Origin: Rhodeus uyekii
Lineage: Eukaryota; Chordata; Actinopteri; Cypriniformes; Acheilognathidae
DNA: 64,000 nt
Reading direction: 5' to 3'
Assembly (NCBI GenBank): GCA_037043235.1
Contig: JAWRVZ010000041.1
Location: forward strand, 2,221,001-2,285,000
Below, one piece after another: positions 14,101-26,305 of this stretch. Both the position numbers and the translations under genes were made by a program. Below the pieces are notes generated by a model. It saw nothing but the letters and a program-made list of their open reading frames with translations, did no database searches and was not told the origin of the DNA. The stretch's first letter is position 1; each line of letters opens with the position of its first letter.

Positions 14101-16240
14101 TAAAACATCCCCTTAAATCTTGCTCTGCATATCGTCTTTTCTGTCAAATGGGCATGAAAATCAACAATCAACTTTCAATCTATTTCTTTTTGCCATAACT
14201 GTGATTCATGCACAGGTTTATGCTGCCTCTGCAAATTAAAAAACCCTTTTGAATACACTTTTTGAGATATACATAATATACGACTCTTCAAATGCAACTC
14301 CACAAAAAAAAAAAATTGTTTTGCCCACCCAAGCACAAAAGTGCTTTCCCTGAACAAAGCACAAAAATCTCATGGCTGGTATTCTACTGTGAATCCCCGT
14401 TTCTCTTTACATGTGTCATAATAACCTTCTCCTATTACTAAATTTAATCGTATTTCGTCTGTTCTTTCTAACCTTTATCTTAAATCTACAAGTGCTATGG
14501 AAAGAAAAAAAAGTACTTTAAATCTATGCATTTACTAAAAATCACATTGGAACCAATTAATTCCATAAAAAAACCTCTTTGTAAATGCTATTTGTTTTTA
14601 TATTTTGTCATCAAATGCAATGACATTCAGACATTTTAAAGTGCCTCTCACCAGTGTCACCAAATACACAAACACTGAAAAACAACTGTTCAACAACAGG
14701 CCCAGTATGATTATTTATTTTAATTTAATTTTAATTTTTGAAAGAAATTAATACTTCTACTCAGCAAGGATCCAATTAATCATTTATCAATAATACAGAG
14801 AAAAGTCATTGATTATTTGGAAAATATTTCTTTGAATATTCATCAAAGAATCCTGAAAACAATTCCACAAAAACATTAAGCAGCACAAACTAATTTCATG
14901 TTTATTGAGCACCAAATCAGAATATTAAAATGATTTCTGAAGAATGATTTCAATTACGGTAAGACTGGAGTATTGATTCTGAAAATTCTTCTTTTTAAGC
15001 ACAAGAATAAACTATGTTTAAAACAAATATATTCATAACTATATAAACTGTTCAATTCAGTTTCTTTACTGTGTATTTAAATCAATAACTTTTTTACAGC
15101 CTTTGTAAGCATATAAGGCTTCTTTAAAAAAATCTTACCGACAGCAAACTTTTGAGCAATAATGTCTTACAGCAAATGTGCAACTTAATAGTGTAGATAT
15201 AGCTATTGCAGAGTAATTTAATAATTAAGTAATAATTGTGCCGCTGTAAAATTCCCAAACGGTCTCATATAAGCTTCGCAAAATCCATCATAAAATCCAT
15301 GACATTTTACCAAGGTCCACTCACTTGGAAATATATGCCCTCACAACGGGTATAAATCAACATGGAAACTATTTGCAGAGGCTAATCAGGAAGTCTGTAC
15401 ATTTGCATCTGTTGGCATCCTCTGAGTTTTTGGGAAAAGGACTGCACCTGCCAGCTGCCAAGACCATTCGAGATGACACTGAACCATCAAGCATCCTCAC
15501 AATTGTAACATCATATTCCACAAATCATTACAGTCTCTCTTGTCTTAAATCAATGCTTTAATTCATTGCGGCCTTGGAGATGCTAAAGAGCCAGTTTTAT
15601 GGGTGCTAAAAATAGCCCGGCTACCCTATTTATGTGGCTTAGGTCTGTCTTGCCAACAGAAACTGTGGAAACGTCCGCTCGAAAGCTGCACCCTTGTCAC
15701 ACTGCCTGCTGATCTGTCCGTACTTGCTGCCAAGTGTCTCTGTATAAGACTCTGTATGTGTGTGTGTGTGTGTATCTGTACAGTCTATATGTAAAATACT
15801 CCAATGCCTGAGGGTCATATGTTTTGATTTTCAGCCTCTCATTCTAAACAGATAAGGGGGAGGCATGTGGGACAGATGAAGGCAAGGAGAAGAGATGCAA
15901 TACATAGCTAAGAGACACTAGGTTTTTTTATCCATTTAAGAGGCTGTTTTAATATAGCACCACTCTAATTGAGAGTGTGTGAGAGACATACCCCGTGTTT
16001 ATGGAAAACACCAAGTACAAGACCGTGGCAGAAGAGTCGGAAAGAGAGAAAGAAAGAAAGTCATTTCTCCAATGTATGTTTTTGTATATGCCTTTAGAGA
16101 ATATGAGCCCACAAATGAAAATACTTTTAGGATTCAAGAGTCAGAATAAACTACTATTCCAGGGACAGTGTATCAGGCCAATTCACAAAACTATCCTAGT
16201 ATGGTATTTTACTTTTTATATTATTATAATATTTGTTAAT
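11181..16240. other. No gene found; AT-rich intergenic or intronic sequence
   Basis: Apart from one diverged DNA element near 15 kb and a short GT run at 15757-15772, I see no exon with supporting splice sites and no RNA gene. It may be intron of the unidentified gene whose coding exon is at 20.2 kb. Confidence 0.5.
14760..15150. mobile_element. Diverged copy of the GGGGTCAG family
   Basis: Shares ccacaaaaacattaagcagc and the region around aagactggagtattgattct with the copies at 0.1 and 29.9 kb, and ends near aatcttaccgacagcaaact. Confidence 0.45.
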
Positions 16241-16242
16241 TA

Positions 16243-17301
16243 CAGTGGAACCCACTTATCTTGAGCTCGGTTAACTCACCAACCCTGTCGACTTTTTTGA
16301 AGTGTAACCACCAAACTCCCTAACTGTCTTAGTATTTTCCTTATCGGTAATGTCGATTCTTTTATGTCGCCGAACCCTGATATCTCAAGTACAAAAGAGG
16401 GACAAATTCGCCACTTAACAGGGTTATCTCGATCTAATGACTAATGATAGTACCGAGTTCACATTTCATTGACATCGATAAAGACGTCGTTACTGATAGA
16501 AGCTTAGAAGCATTTGTTTTCAAGCAGACCGTTAAAGGCAAAAAGCAACAAAGCATTTTAGAGTTTGTAAAGAAACCATAATAACCGCGTGTGCAATACT
16601 ATCAGAACTGTGTCCGAGCAAAATGACTGTTATGAGCAAATGTGTTTATGTGTGTTGTGACTGTTTACTCTGTGAACAAAATTGTGTTTGCAATGTTGGA
16701 GAATATAATTAAAAAATTTGTATAGAGAATCGAAGGTGGTTTTTATCGTAAACTGGTAAATCTTGTAACGGCTGTCAGAGTGGTTGACGACTGCCTAGAT
16801 GTTAAATGGAAATGAAAGAACACTCGAGGCGATTAAACTGGTCACACAAGCTTTATAGATGGGTTTCGGACCAGTACACTCTTCTCAAACATGTAAAGAG
16901 CGCAAGTACAAACCAGGAAAAGAAAACACACCGACAAACATCACAAATATAAGAAGGAAATAGAAACAGTAGATTATGCTATATGCCATCTCTCTCCGCA
17001 CTCAAAAACACTCTCCTCCCCTCCCGCGCGCGCCCACACAAGAACAGCGCACACAGAACTACAGACGTCGTCTTAAATGTATATTCCCACCATAAACAAT
17101 GTAGCCATTACAGTCTCAGCTGTTAGTTGGTGCACATATGCCTTTTGTTGTTAGCAAACATATACAGTGTATGTACATTTTTATAGCATGCCGATCGCTT
17201 CATCAAATAAATCGGCATATTTGCTTTTGGTTATCTCGATCCTCGGTTATCTCAACGCTTTTTTGCAACCCCGAGGCCGTCGACATAACCGGGTTCCACT
17301 G
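16243..17301. mobile_element. Tigger/pogo-like element, copy 2 (carries an inserted LTR)
   Basis: Same family as the element at 2.9-3.8 kb but inverted: CAGTGGAACCC at the left end, GGGTTCCACTG at the right end, TA on each side (16241-16242, 17302-17303). It is longer than copy 1 because of an insertion of about 350 bases at 16764-17112. Outside that insertion the two copies match over most of their length. Confidence 0.8.
16764..17112. mobile_element. Solo LTR nested in the Tigger-like copy 2
   Basis: The segment starts TGTAACGGCT and ends with the near inverse AGCCATTACA, so it has the TG...CA ends of an LTR. The corresponding position in the 2.9-kb copy is empty, which gives the insertion boundaries directly. 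The flanking bases (aatct and gtct) are compatible with a short, partly decayed target duplication. No internal retroelement sequence is present. Confidence 0.55.
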
Positions 17302-18055
17302 TACAATAATTGATATAATTATACCATTAAACTTGTGTCCAGGCAGATGTAATTTTCTTCAGCATAATAATTTGAGAATGATCCAAAGAACAAATTCAAT
17401 AGACTTCAATAGCTTCAATAGACACAAGAACATCAAACATCTGACCATCTCCAAAAAAGATGGCATATGTCTGTATCACAAATAGACTTATATGAAAGAT
17501 TACGTGAAGGTTTTCAATGTCTGCAACATCTGTTGCATAGCTTGAATGGGTTCAGTAATTTATCTTATACATTTGAGTGTTTGTTGGTGCAATTCTCGAT
17601 CACTCTGCTGTGTGACAGACTCCCTGGGCCCATATTTAGTTGCAGTTGATCACTCCCAGACTAGAGACAAAGAAAGTGAGAGAGAAGAGAGTGAGGGGAA
17701 ATGAGTGAGTGAAATAAGGTGAGATTGTCTGTCAGTAACCTGTTATCTTACGTCTCCCCGCTGCTACGGCTGGCAGAATGAGTGGGTGAGCAATGAGAGT
17801 GGAAGCCTCCACACCCCTAAAGCGTAACGGAAATCGTGACTGGATTGCACTGCCACTGTGTTTGTTCATCTTTAAGCGGTTCCACCGTGACACAAAACAC
17901 AGAAAGAAAGACAGTCTTCTACACACCAGAGACCTGCAGCCAATGACACAAGGTTTTGTGCGAACAATGTCAAGGTGAAAAAGAACATGTTCTATCTAAG
18001 GTGAACAGTATTCAGGTAAAAAAGTTTCCTCCCATTCCCAGAAATAAACAATATA

Positions 18056-19170
18056 CAGTAATACCTCGAGATACGAGCGTCTCTACATACGAGTATTCCA
18101 AGATACGAGCAAGCCTTCTGGCAGATTTTTGCCTCTAGATACGAGAAAATATTCTAGATACGAGCACACGTACTGACGCCGATGCCGACGCACTTTCACT
18201 TCATGTGTTCACTGATTTCTGTACGCATCGCCCGCGAGTAGATGATTTTCTCTCTATTTTGTGTATTATTCTTCATAATAGCGATGAGTTATAAGAAAGT
18301 GAGTGGTAAAGATGGTAGTGAGAAGAAGAAACGCATGATGACCATGGAAATTAAGCATGAAATTGTGGATAAATATGAGCGCGGTGCACGCGTGATGATC
18401 GCAGTGCATTCACAATTTGTACCATCCTAAAGCAGAAGGATGTTATCAAGGGTGTGACGATTATATTGAAGTTATGTTCGCATATAAATGATGAGATGGA
18501 GAGGCTTCTGTTGATGTGGATAAAGAAGCAGCAGATGTCGATAGCTCGATAGTTATTTCATTAAAAGGTCTGCGCCAAGAGAAAGTGAAAGTATGGGTAA
18601 ACAGGTGAAAAAAGGTAAGAAAAATGATCAAAAGTAAAGAATACAAATTGAAAAAAATCTAAACAATAATATAAAATAGACAAGTAAAAGAAAAACGAAA
18701 GCTAAGTTCAGTTATGCTTAGTTCCTGCTATTCAAGAAAGTTTTTACTAAACGAAAAAAGTACGAAAAGTGATCAAAAGTAAAGAATACAAATCGGAAAA
18801 AAATCTAAGTTAATGTTAAGTTAATGTTCGTGATACGGATACAGATAGGTGATACGGAATCAAGTCTCTGCGGTACGCAGGTTGGTACAACCCCCTTCCT
18901 CCGTCCTCAACACCTGCCGCTACTGCCTGTAAAAACTTATTAAAACCACATTTGATTTGATATCACACGAATCCCTATACTGTATACATGTACTATAATT
19001 GTGTGTGTGTGTCTGTACCAATAAAAAAAAACATCCATTGCTACGGATCTGGAACGGATTAATATGTTTTCTATTATTTCTTATGGGAAACCATGATTCT
19101 AGATACGAGCAATTCGAGTTACGAGCTCTGCCCTGGAACGGATTATGCTCGAATCTCGAAGGTATTACTG
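18056..19170 (+). mobile_element. Tigger-like DNA transposon with a transposase remnant
   Basis: Ends are CAGTAATACCTCGAG and TCGAAGGTATTACTG, perfect at the tips, with TA on each side. Inside, a + strand frame from 18242 to 18430 encodes KKVSGKDGSEKKKRMMTMEI and KHEIVDKYERGARV, which resembles the N-terminal helix-turn-helix of Tigger/pogo transposases. The frame then breaks and the catalytic DDE domain is absent, so the copy is dead and internally deleted. Confidence 0.8.
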
Positions 19171-20178
19171 TATGCTATTTATAGCCATTCATTCACTGAC
19201 CATGAGTTGGATGTATACACGTGTGTGTGTGTGTGTGCGCACAAGATTTTTGCTGTTCCGAATGGTACTACTAGACATACATCAACTTGACGGGCTCCAA
19301 TTATAAGCTCAAGTCAGCAGGCTGACAAGTTTGTGAGAAGCATGTTCTCACTATTCACAAAACAAGAATACATTATTTTACTTCACTACAACATGCCTGT
19401 TTTCCCTCCATTTTTGCCTTATTAATGTTTCCATTTTGGTCTAAGTTTTTCTCTTTCCTTTGCTGATTTCAAGCAATTTCCCCTATAGATCGAGGTTTTC
19501 ACATTTACTAACTGTTGTTAGGCACAACCACATACACAGGGTCCAAAAGTATGTCCATCAATGTGTCCATCACTGCGGCTCGAACAAACACATCCCGTCC
19601 ACACACAAACCTACATGACCTGCCCTTTATTCTCACAGATAAGACAGGAGATGAATATTTTGAGTGACAGCCTGAGAAGACATGCTCCCTGAAAGGTTTA
19701 GAGAAGACATGGAGACAAACTAGGTCTCAGATAGATTTTCCAGTAAAAATCTTTTATACAGTCTATCATCACATATCAACCACATTACAAACATAAGACA
19801 AAAACCAACCAAAAACTACCAACTTTGGTAGATAAAGTAATAATAATAATGAAGATGAATGGTGTGGGTGTATTTCATCACTGAAATGTGGATCATTATT
19901 GACATTTCATACGAAACAAGGTTATGCTGTAGATTCACAGGACTAGCATTGACATTAAGCTACTTACACACAATTACAGTAAACTTAAATGTCATCAAAT
20001 GACTAATCATGCCAAAACACATGTGACTGGTGCTTTTTGATGGACTTTTTTCTAGTACACTTCAAACCAAGCAGTCTAGTAGTCATCAAACTCAAGTAAC
20101 AGACTCAAGACTCAAAACTCAAAAAGTAGTCATCAAACTCAAAACATTTTAAAAAGTAACAGATTATTTAATACTCAC

Positions 20179-20568
20179 TCCCATTGTTTTCGTCTGGCTT
20201 GTGGAGTGCTCTGCAATTTATGTGATTGGTGGGCTTTGATGACATCGCGGTGGTCCACTAGGCCTCCTCTCCTTCTAACAGGAGGAACCAAAGAGTCGCT
20301 GGGCATCAAAGAGTAAAGTGTCCCATCCGTTACCACGGTTTCCCCTCCATTGGTTTTGCTATAGTCAAAGGAATCAACCTGGTGTGTTGCTTCACTCATG
20401 TCATACACAGTATGATAGTAGGTGGGATTGGCACAAACGCTGCTCCCGCTGGTAGGAGGATGACAGCGCAGTTTGTGCCCTTGTGGCTGCACTCTCCCAC
20501 CCTTCCGCAAGGATGGCGCTCTCCCCATGATGACCGAGCTGTCTGCATACATGGGAGACAGCATGGCT
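20179..20568 (-). CDS. Unrecognised protein, first coding exon (128 aa plus split codon)
   Basis: I do not recognise this protein. A 390-bp exon is bounded by a plausible acceptor (ccccatag) at 20569-20576 and a strong donor (gtgagtat) at 20171-20178. An ATG lies four bases into the exon at 20564, and the frame stays open to the donor, so this looks like the exon where translation starts. The peptide begins MLSPMYADSSVIMGRAPSL, is hydrophilic and Ser/Tyr/Arg-rich, has no membrane segment or obvious domain, and ends STPQARRKQW followed by a split codon. Low-complexity sequence is absent and GC content is above the surroundings. Further exons would lie to the left, in 1-20.1 kb or before the window, but I could not identify any. 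Confidence 0.65.
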
Positions 20569-20594
20569 CTATGGGGCAAAAAGTAAAGAGGTGA

Positions 20595-20597
<3 letters not shown>

Positions 20598-20633
<36 letters not shown>
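20598..20633 (+). repeat. (TA)n microsatellite just upstream of the 20.2-kb exon
   Basis: TA run of about 18 units. It lies about 30 bases upstream of the acceptor of the minus-strand exon at 20.57 kb. Confidence 0.95.
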
Positions 20634-20638
<5 letters not shown>

Positions 20639-22919
20639 TTATTTTTTAATTTGTGTAATTTTTCTTTTTCTTTCTTTCGTTCTTTCTTTTTTTGAAGAAT
20701 ATGGATATTGGAGAGAAATTCAAAGAAACAATTTTTTTAATAATGAGTAATATTAAATTTAAAATATGGTATTATAACAAAATGATTTATCCATAAACGT
20801 AAATGAGCATAAAATGTATGTTTCAACTGATTTATAATGTATACTATGTTATTCATTTATGAAGCTGGTGATATACCCTGTTTGCATAATAATAATAATA
20901 ATAATAATAACAATCATCATTTTTATAATATTATTTGGTATTTCTATTACTGACATTTTTATAATAGTATTTTTCTATTTTTATACTTATGTATGTGATG
21001 GTGTTCACAAAAAAGCAAAATTTTAAATTTGGTATTTTATAAATTGACTAATCATATCAGGAGAATTACTTATTCATAAATGTAAATGAGCATAAAATAT
21101 ATCATTTGATTTATTGTTTGTATTTTGGGGTTGTTACATTTACAGTAAAAATACTGCTAATAATAATAATAATAATAATAATGACAGCAAAAAGAAAAAG
21201 AAAAGAAAAGAAGGGCGGTGAAGGGGAAAATGGGTGACGTAATCAAAGGAGAATGGGAAGCAGAGTGAAGAAAAAAAAGCACCAAGGGAGGCTTAATTAA
21301 AAAAGGCTGCATGGATGTTGAGAAAAAAATAGCAGTAGACCGACGTCAGGTGTGAAATAAATTATGCTCTCTGGTACTACGATATGCTGACGGTGTTTGA
21401 AGAATGTGTCTGCTGTGACACGGGTAGAGGAAAAAAGTAATTTAAAGTGACACATACACACCCCACGCTTTCAATAACACACACATATATAGCAGAGATA
21501 TAGATAGGTGTTTATGCTTTGAGATGAGACACAAGGGCCAACAACACTTCTACAGTTCTGTTTCCAAAAGCAAAGCCTTGAAAAGGTGTCAAATGCTGTA
21601 GTGACCTTCCCCAAAGTACATCGAGCAGATAAAAAGAAAGACAGATGGAGTAAAGCACAGAAAGAGATAAGCACAGGGGCCAAAATGTGAATGGAATACA
21701 TCCACAGTTACAGTGCTTATTGTGGCTGTGCTCTTTGTTGACAGGCGGGATTTGCTGTCAGGCTGTGATTAGGAGAGACACAGCTTGTCTCAATGATCAG
21801 ACACTGAAGATGGAACTAACTAAATCTGCCTCTTTATTTTTGGCCAATGGAGAGCAAAGCCATTGCAATACACATGCCAGTTCCAACAGGGAATTTATTC
21901 AGTGAGGTGAAGGAGAACCAGAAGACATCCTGAAAGGCCTTCACACACTTTAAGATCCCTTCCAGGAGGCTGACAGCATTGTGACGTTCGTGTTTTTTAG
22001 GAACACATCTCTTGCTCATTTAAAGGGTGTGATGCATTGGCTGCTTCCTGGACGAGACAAAAGAATCCTTCTTTGCTTTGTTTGCTAAAGCGACAAAACC
22101 ATAAATCTCGCTGTAATGGCGAGGTAAAGCATAAGCATAGCCACAAAAGGTAGTGAGATCCAATTTTGGATCATTTCATTTTCATCCATGTGTGTTACAG
22201 CAAGTGGCTGTTTGTGTGGGTTGGTTCTCCACTGCACCAACCCACAGTCAGTCTCACCGTTGTGTGGGTGTGTATGAATACATGCAATTAAGGTGACATT
22301 TACGAAGTTCTCCAAAAGCACAAAAACTTGCCCATAAAAATAATGGCCATCAGAATACCTACTCAAAGATGTCAAGTATCAAACTGTGGAATAGTTTTAG
22401 TGGATCGGACCAGATTTTCAACTTCTCTCTAGTATATCAGGCATTTTTTAGGACTGCACATTAAAAGTTTTTTCATTTTATAGTGAACTGTAATCAAAAA
22501 CAGTTGATGAAATTCAAAGACTCAGCCAATTCTGCTGCTGATGTGTGTATTGTTAAATAGATGGACAGAGGAAAATGTTTGAACACGATAATATGATTTG
22601 CTGCATTTAGTACCCTTGAGAGCGTAAATAATATGCTATCTGCTGAGTGAACACTGGCTGTAAGCAATCACACAACAGCAGAACAAACACAAAAGTCTGT
22701 GTTCAACATGAAAAGTACTGCTGCACTGTGATAACATGATACAGTGAAAATATCAGGCAGTAAAATCATAGTTCAAGAGTACCATAAAATTACCATGGCA
22801 AATGACCAATACCAAGATATTTGTGGTATGATTATTATTAATTATTATGCTGAAGAAATACCAAGGTATTTATGGTATGATTCAACCAAAGAAAGATTAT
22901 GTGATGCCATAAGATAGAT

Positions 22920-22921
<2 letters not shown>

Positions 22922-22951
<30 letters not shown>
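22922..22951 (+). repeat. (GA)n microsatellite
   Basis: GA run of about 15 units followed by irregular GATA words to 22990. Confidence 0.9.
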
Positions 22952-22952
<1 letters not shown>

Positions 22953-23185
22953 CCATAAGAGATAGATAGAGAGAGATAGAGAAAGAGAGTATAGTAATAA
23001 TACATTAATAATTTTTTACATTGTATTCATTTTATATATATTTTTAAGAAAATATAGGTTTTGCATATTCATTATTTGCAAGCATAGAAAAATGTTACGT
23101 ATTAATATATCCTTATGTACTGTATTGAAAGAAAAATAAGCGACTGTGAACACAAAAGAGACAAAACACTTTCCACGACACTTAC

Positions 23186-23600
23186 CAGAAACGTTTGTGT
23201 TTTTTCTGAGATCCTGGATTCCGGACCCGTCTGGATCACCTGTAGTTTATAACTGACAAAACTAACGATAAAACTCCACAAACTGAATGGTCCGAGGTCC
23301 GTGTTCTCAGAGCAGGAGGTCATTTCCATCTTCAAGCTCGGAACATTCTGCCTTGAAGTATTTTTGTTGGGCAAACAGATAATTGAGTGATTTCTCTCAG
23401 TGTGGTATTTGCATTCCCGTCAGATGTGGCAGCCCTCGAAGGCTCTCGAGAAACGACTCTGCGTGCGCTTGTGCGAGGAGTCTCTCGCTCTGCGCGCGCT
23501 TGCGGATACGTGACTGTACTGGCGCTGAGAGCCGAGTGTCGCGCGGACTCAAACTACGCGTTCTGACCGCTGGCGCGCGCGCTGGGTGAGAGACGGTACC
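23186..23600 (-). promoter_or_regulatory. CpG-rich segment with a candidate leader exon
   Basis: The 23400-23600 stretch is dense in CpG (many gcgcgc and cgcgcg words) in an otherwise AT-rich region, as in a fish promoter. Just to its left, on the minus strand, an excellent donor (CTG then gtaagtgtcg) ends a possible exon at 23186. This could be the 5' leader exon of the gene with the coding exon at 20.2 kb. A short ORF runs through it (starting MEMTSCSENTDL), but its phase does not fit the 20.2-kb exon directly, so it is probably untranslated or an intermediate exon is missing. Confidence 0.45.
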
Positions 23601-24277
23601 GTTGTGTAATATTTGTTTCTTCCTTTCGCAGGTTTATTATGAGAGTGTACACATTATTATTCATAACGGAAATTTACAGGCGAATTTCTGTAATCAGTTG
23701 GTGGGTTACGTATATATAAAAAATGGTCACAAACAAAAACACTTCCTATAATAATTAATAGTAAATTATAACTATTGGATTAATTTAACGTCATAATTAT
23801 GATATAGCCAATAAGCGTGATCAGACGTGAGGAAAAGAGTCTGAATTGTCTGATGACGGTAAAATGCTGACTCAGCGTCTTACTCAGCTTTGACCATTAA
23901 TGACATAAAACATTCGTCATAAGGAATAGGTTACAAATTAGATACGCAAAAGCTTACACAATATATTTAAAAAAATCTTATTATTTTAGAATCACACTTA
24001 ATTGTTCACAGGCAAGCTGTTTATTTAATATCTAAATGGAGAGAGAAATAATAATAATAGGATATTTGTGCCATGAGGAAAATAAATCATAATAATTGAA
24101 GCTGTCATGGTGTTATAAAGATCAAGAGGCAAAAAAAATTACTATGCGCACTGCTCTTATTAATAAGAGCAAAATAATGGTAATTAATGAGCAAGTTGTT
24201 TCTTAAATCCTCCAGGCCTGTGCAGAATACATCTTGGACACACTGAGAAGAATGAATCTGGCATGTCTGTACAGTGC

Positions 24278-24283
24278 TTTATT
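24278..24283 (-). terminator. wdr83os: Polyadenylation signal of wdr83os
   Basis: AATAAA on the minus strand about 250 bases after the wdr83os stop. Confidence 0.5.
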
Positions 24284-24534
24284 TCTCAAAATCATATGAA
24301 TATTTTAGCATAGTGTGGTCACATATACATATGTATTTATACACATACATAAAAATCATTAAGCACAGAGAAAACTTGAGAAGGTTAAACAGGAGCTACA
24401 CTGGTCAACTTGACAGCCTCTGATTGGCCAGCTGGGCTGGTGAGTGTGTGTCCATGTTCCAGAAGGACAGTGGGAGGATCAGCTGGTTCTCATACCGTCC
24501 CTGCTGAGATGGCTCGTCGGGTCTAAATTATTTG

Positions 24535-25705
24535 TTACCACGGCGGCGACATGGGCTGAGGGTTCTGCAAATACGACATCACGACTGCCGATATGGAAAG
24601 CCTTCAAGGAATGAATGCATGTTTAATTTGGCACACAAATCCAGAAGCATTACATTTGAGAATTTCTTTAGACAGACTAAACATTGAGCAAATGTTAAAA
24701 TGACAAACGTGCAGAAGCAACTCACATGAAGCTGCTCATCATTTGTTTGGTGTCCTCTGAGCTTCGCGAATTGGCAAAACTGATGAAAGAGCAATACACT
24801 GCAATCCACGCGCACCATTTAAGCTGCCAAAATACACACAAAAAAAACGCAATTTGAACATTACATCACTGAAAATCGATCTCCTTATGTTTTAATCGTA
24901 AACAGTGAGCATTTATGACGTAAACAGCACTGTTGATTGTAAACACAGGTGCTTTTGTGGATAAGATTAAGGTCACCTTGAGCATCAGGCCACACATACT
25001 GAAGATCATGCCAAGGAGGTTCATGTAATCCGGTGTGGGATCTTCCAATGTTGGGTTCGTTTCGGTATTGGAGGCTTGTAGCTGTAAAGCAAACACAGGC
25101 TGTTAATACCGTCTGTCATTTAATGCATTCATTTCATTTAAAGTACAAGAACACAAACATCACGATTTCATCAGTGAAACTAAAACATACCAAGGCGAAG
25201 AAACATAAGATGTATAAGATCATAAATATACAACGATTTACATTTATTCATTTGGAAGACGCTTTTATCGTTGTATTTAAGATACACATTGACATTCTAA
25301 TCAGTTCTTGCTTTCCCTGGGAATCGAACCCATGACCTTGGCGTTGCAAGTGTCACGATCTACTGTTTGAGCTCCAGGAAAGTAGAATAGTAGTAGTATA
25401 GTAGTAATATAATGTATCATTACATATCGATAATGATACAATTGCTCCCAGCTATAAATATGTACAATTTAACATATAGCATTAATAAAATATAATATAT
25501 TCATCTGTAAAAAGCACTTAAAGGAATAACTTCCTTCAGTTAAAACCTGGTTTAATCTCGACTAATCATTAGCCGAACTGCTGCTAACGGAGATGCTAAC
25601 GAGAGCCGATCAAACCTCCCATCACAATGATTCAAACGGTGTTTATAATACTCACCGAAAAATCTTATTCGGTCGTCTTGGGTCTGCCATGTTGTTTACG
25701 GTCAT
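24535..25705 (-). CDS. wdr83os: wdr83os (Asterix), ER membrane protein, 4 exons, with an apparent 1-bp deletion in exon 2
   Basis: Small membrane protein, about 106 residues in vertebrates. It is known as a subunit (Asterix/PAT10) of the PAT complex that chaperones multipass membrane proteins at the ER translocon. Exons: 25705-25656, 25081-24977, 24823-24726, 24601-24535 (TAA). Exon 1 gives MTVNNMADPRRPNKIFR, exon 2 PTLEDPTPDYMNLLGMIF and SMCGLMLK, exon 3 LKWCAWIAVYCSFISFANS and DTKQMMSSFM, exon 4 SISAVVMSYLQNPQPMSPPW. All splice sites are canonical. The four exons sum to 320 bases where 321 are needed. Exon 2 is 105 bases, one too few for its phase; the missing base falls near 25065-25075, just after TACAAGCCTCC. 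As written, translation would stop early in exon 2. The intron structure rules out a processed retrocopy. Confidence 0.9.
25228..25375 (-). mobile_element. tRNA-derived SINE
   Basis: On the minus strand a tRNA-like head with a B-box-like segment (aaggtcatgggttcgattcc, 25315-25345) is joined to the common tail (aagcgtcttccaaatgaata). It is a cyprinid SINE lying in the first wdr83os intron. The tRNA part is degenerate and cannot be a functional tRNA. Confidence 0.65.
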
Positions 25706-25860
25706 ATCATAAAATCTCAATTAAATTAAAACTTATTTGAGGGGTTTAAGAGCAGCACGTCAGCGAACAGCTGACCTGTGAAATTCTACTACGCCTCTTT
25801 CTGCTACATGTAAAGCTGTGCGCGGCGAACTGGCGCCCCCTGCCGATAAGGAGTGTTAAT
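25706..25860 (-). promoter_or_regulatory. wdr83os: Probable wdr83os promoter with a CTCF-like core
   Basis: This is the segment directly upstream of the wdr83os ATG. At 25831-25845 it contains tggcgccccctgccg, which resembles the core of a vertebrate CTCF site (GCGCCCCCTG) and is preceded by CpG-rich sequence. No TATA box is evident. It is called a promoter only from its position. slc22a7 ends upstream on the same strand, so this is a tandem arrangement rather than a bidirectional promoter. Confidence 0.35.
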
Positions 25861-26299
25861 GCGTAATGTTAATGTAAGCGTGTGGACAAATCTGATATTT
25901 AACAGTGGTAACAATTTATTCATAGGCAAGTTGGTATTAAAATACAAATACTATTAAGTGCTACAATTAAATAATTATAATAAAATATTTTTAATTAAAA
26001 AATTCTAATAATCTAAATCTAATCATAATAATTCTAAGCACTTCTATTATTTAAAAAATAATAAAATAAATAAATAATGAATAAAAATCACTATAATAGC
26101 ATTTGCAGTCCAATGAATTCTGAAATCAAAATTCCCTAAATTCTAAATTTGAGTCTAATAAAGAAGTGTATTGCATATATATTTAATTCCATAATACAAA
26201 ATAAATAAACGTTTTTAATATTTCTCATGGTAAGAATAAATGCATACGGTACGTACAAGAACACAAGAATCATGCAAACATTTACAGCCTTACATTTTG

Positions 26300-26305
26300 T
26301 TTATT
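26300..26305 (-). terminator. slc22a7: Polyadenylation signal of slc22a7
   Basis: A canonical AATAAA on the minus strand lies about 230 bases after the slc22a7 stop codon and before the wdr83os promoter. Confidence 0.5.

Noticed and set aside
22085..22375. Minus-strand frame with hydrophobic stretches, considered as an extra exon of the unidentified gene
   Set aside because: Candidate splice sites exist, but no acceptor/donor pair gives the phase needed to link the 23.2-kb and 20.2-kb exons, and the composition looks random.
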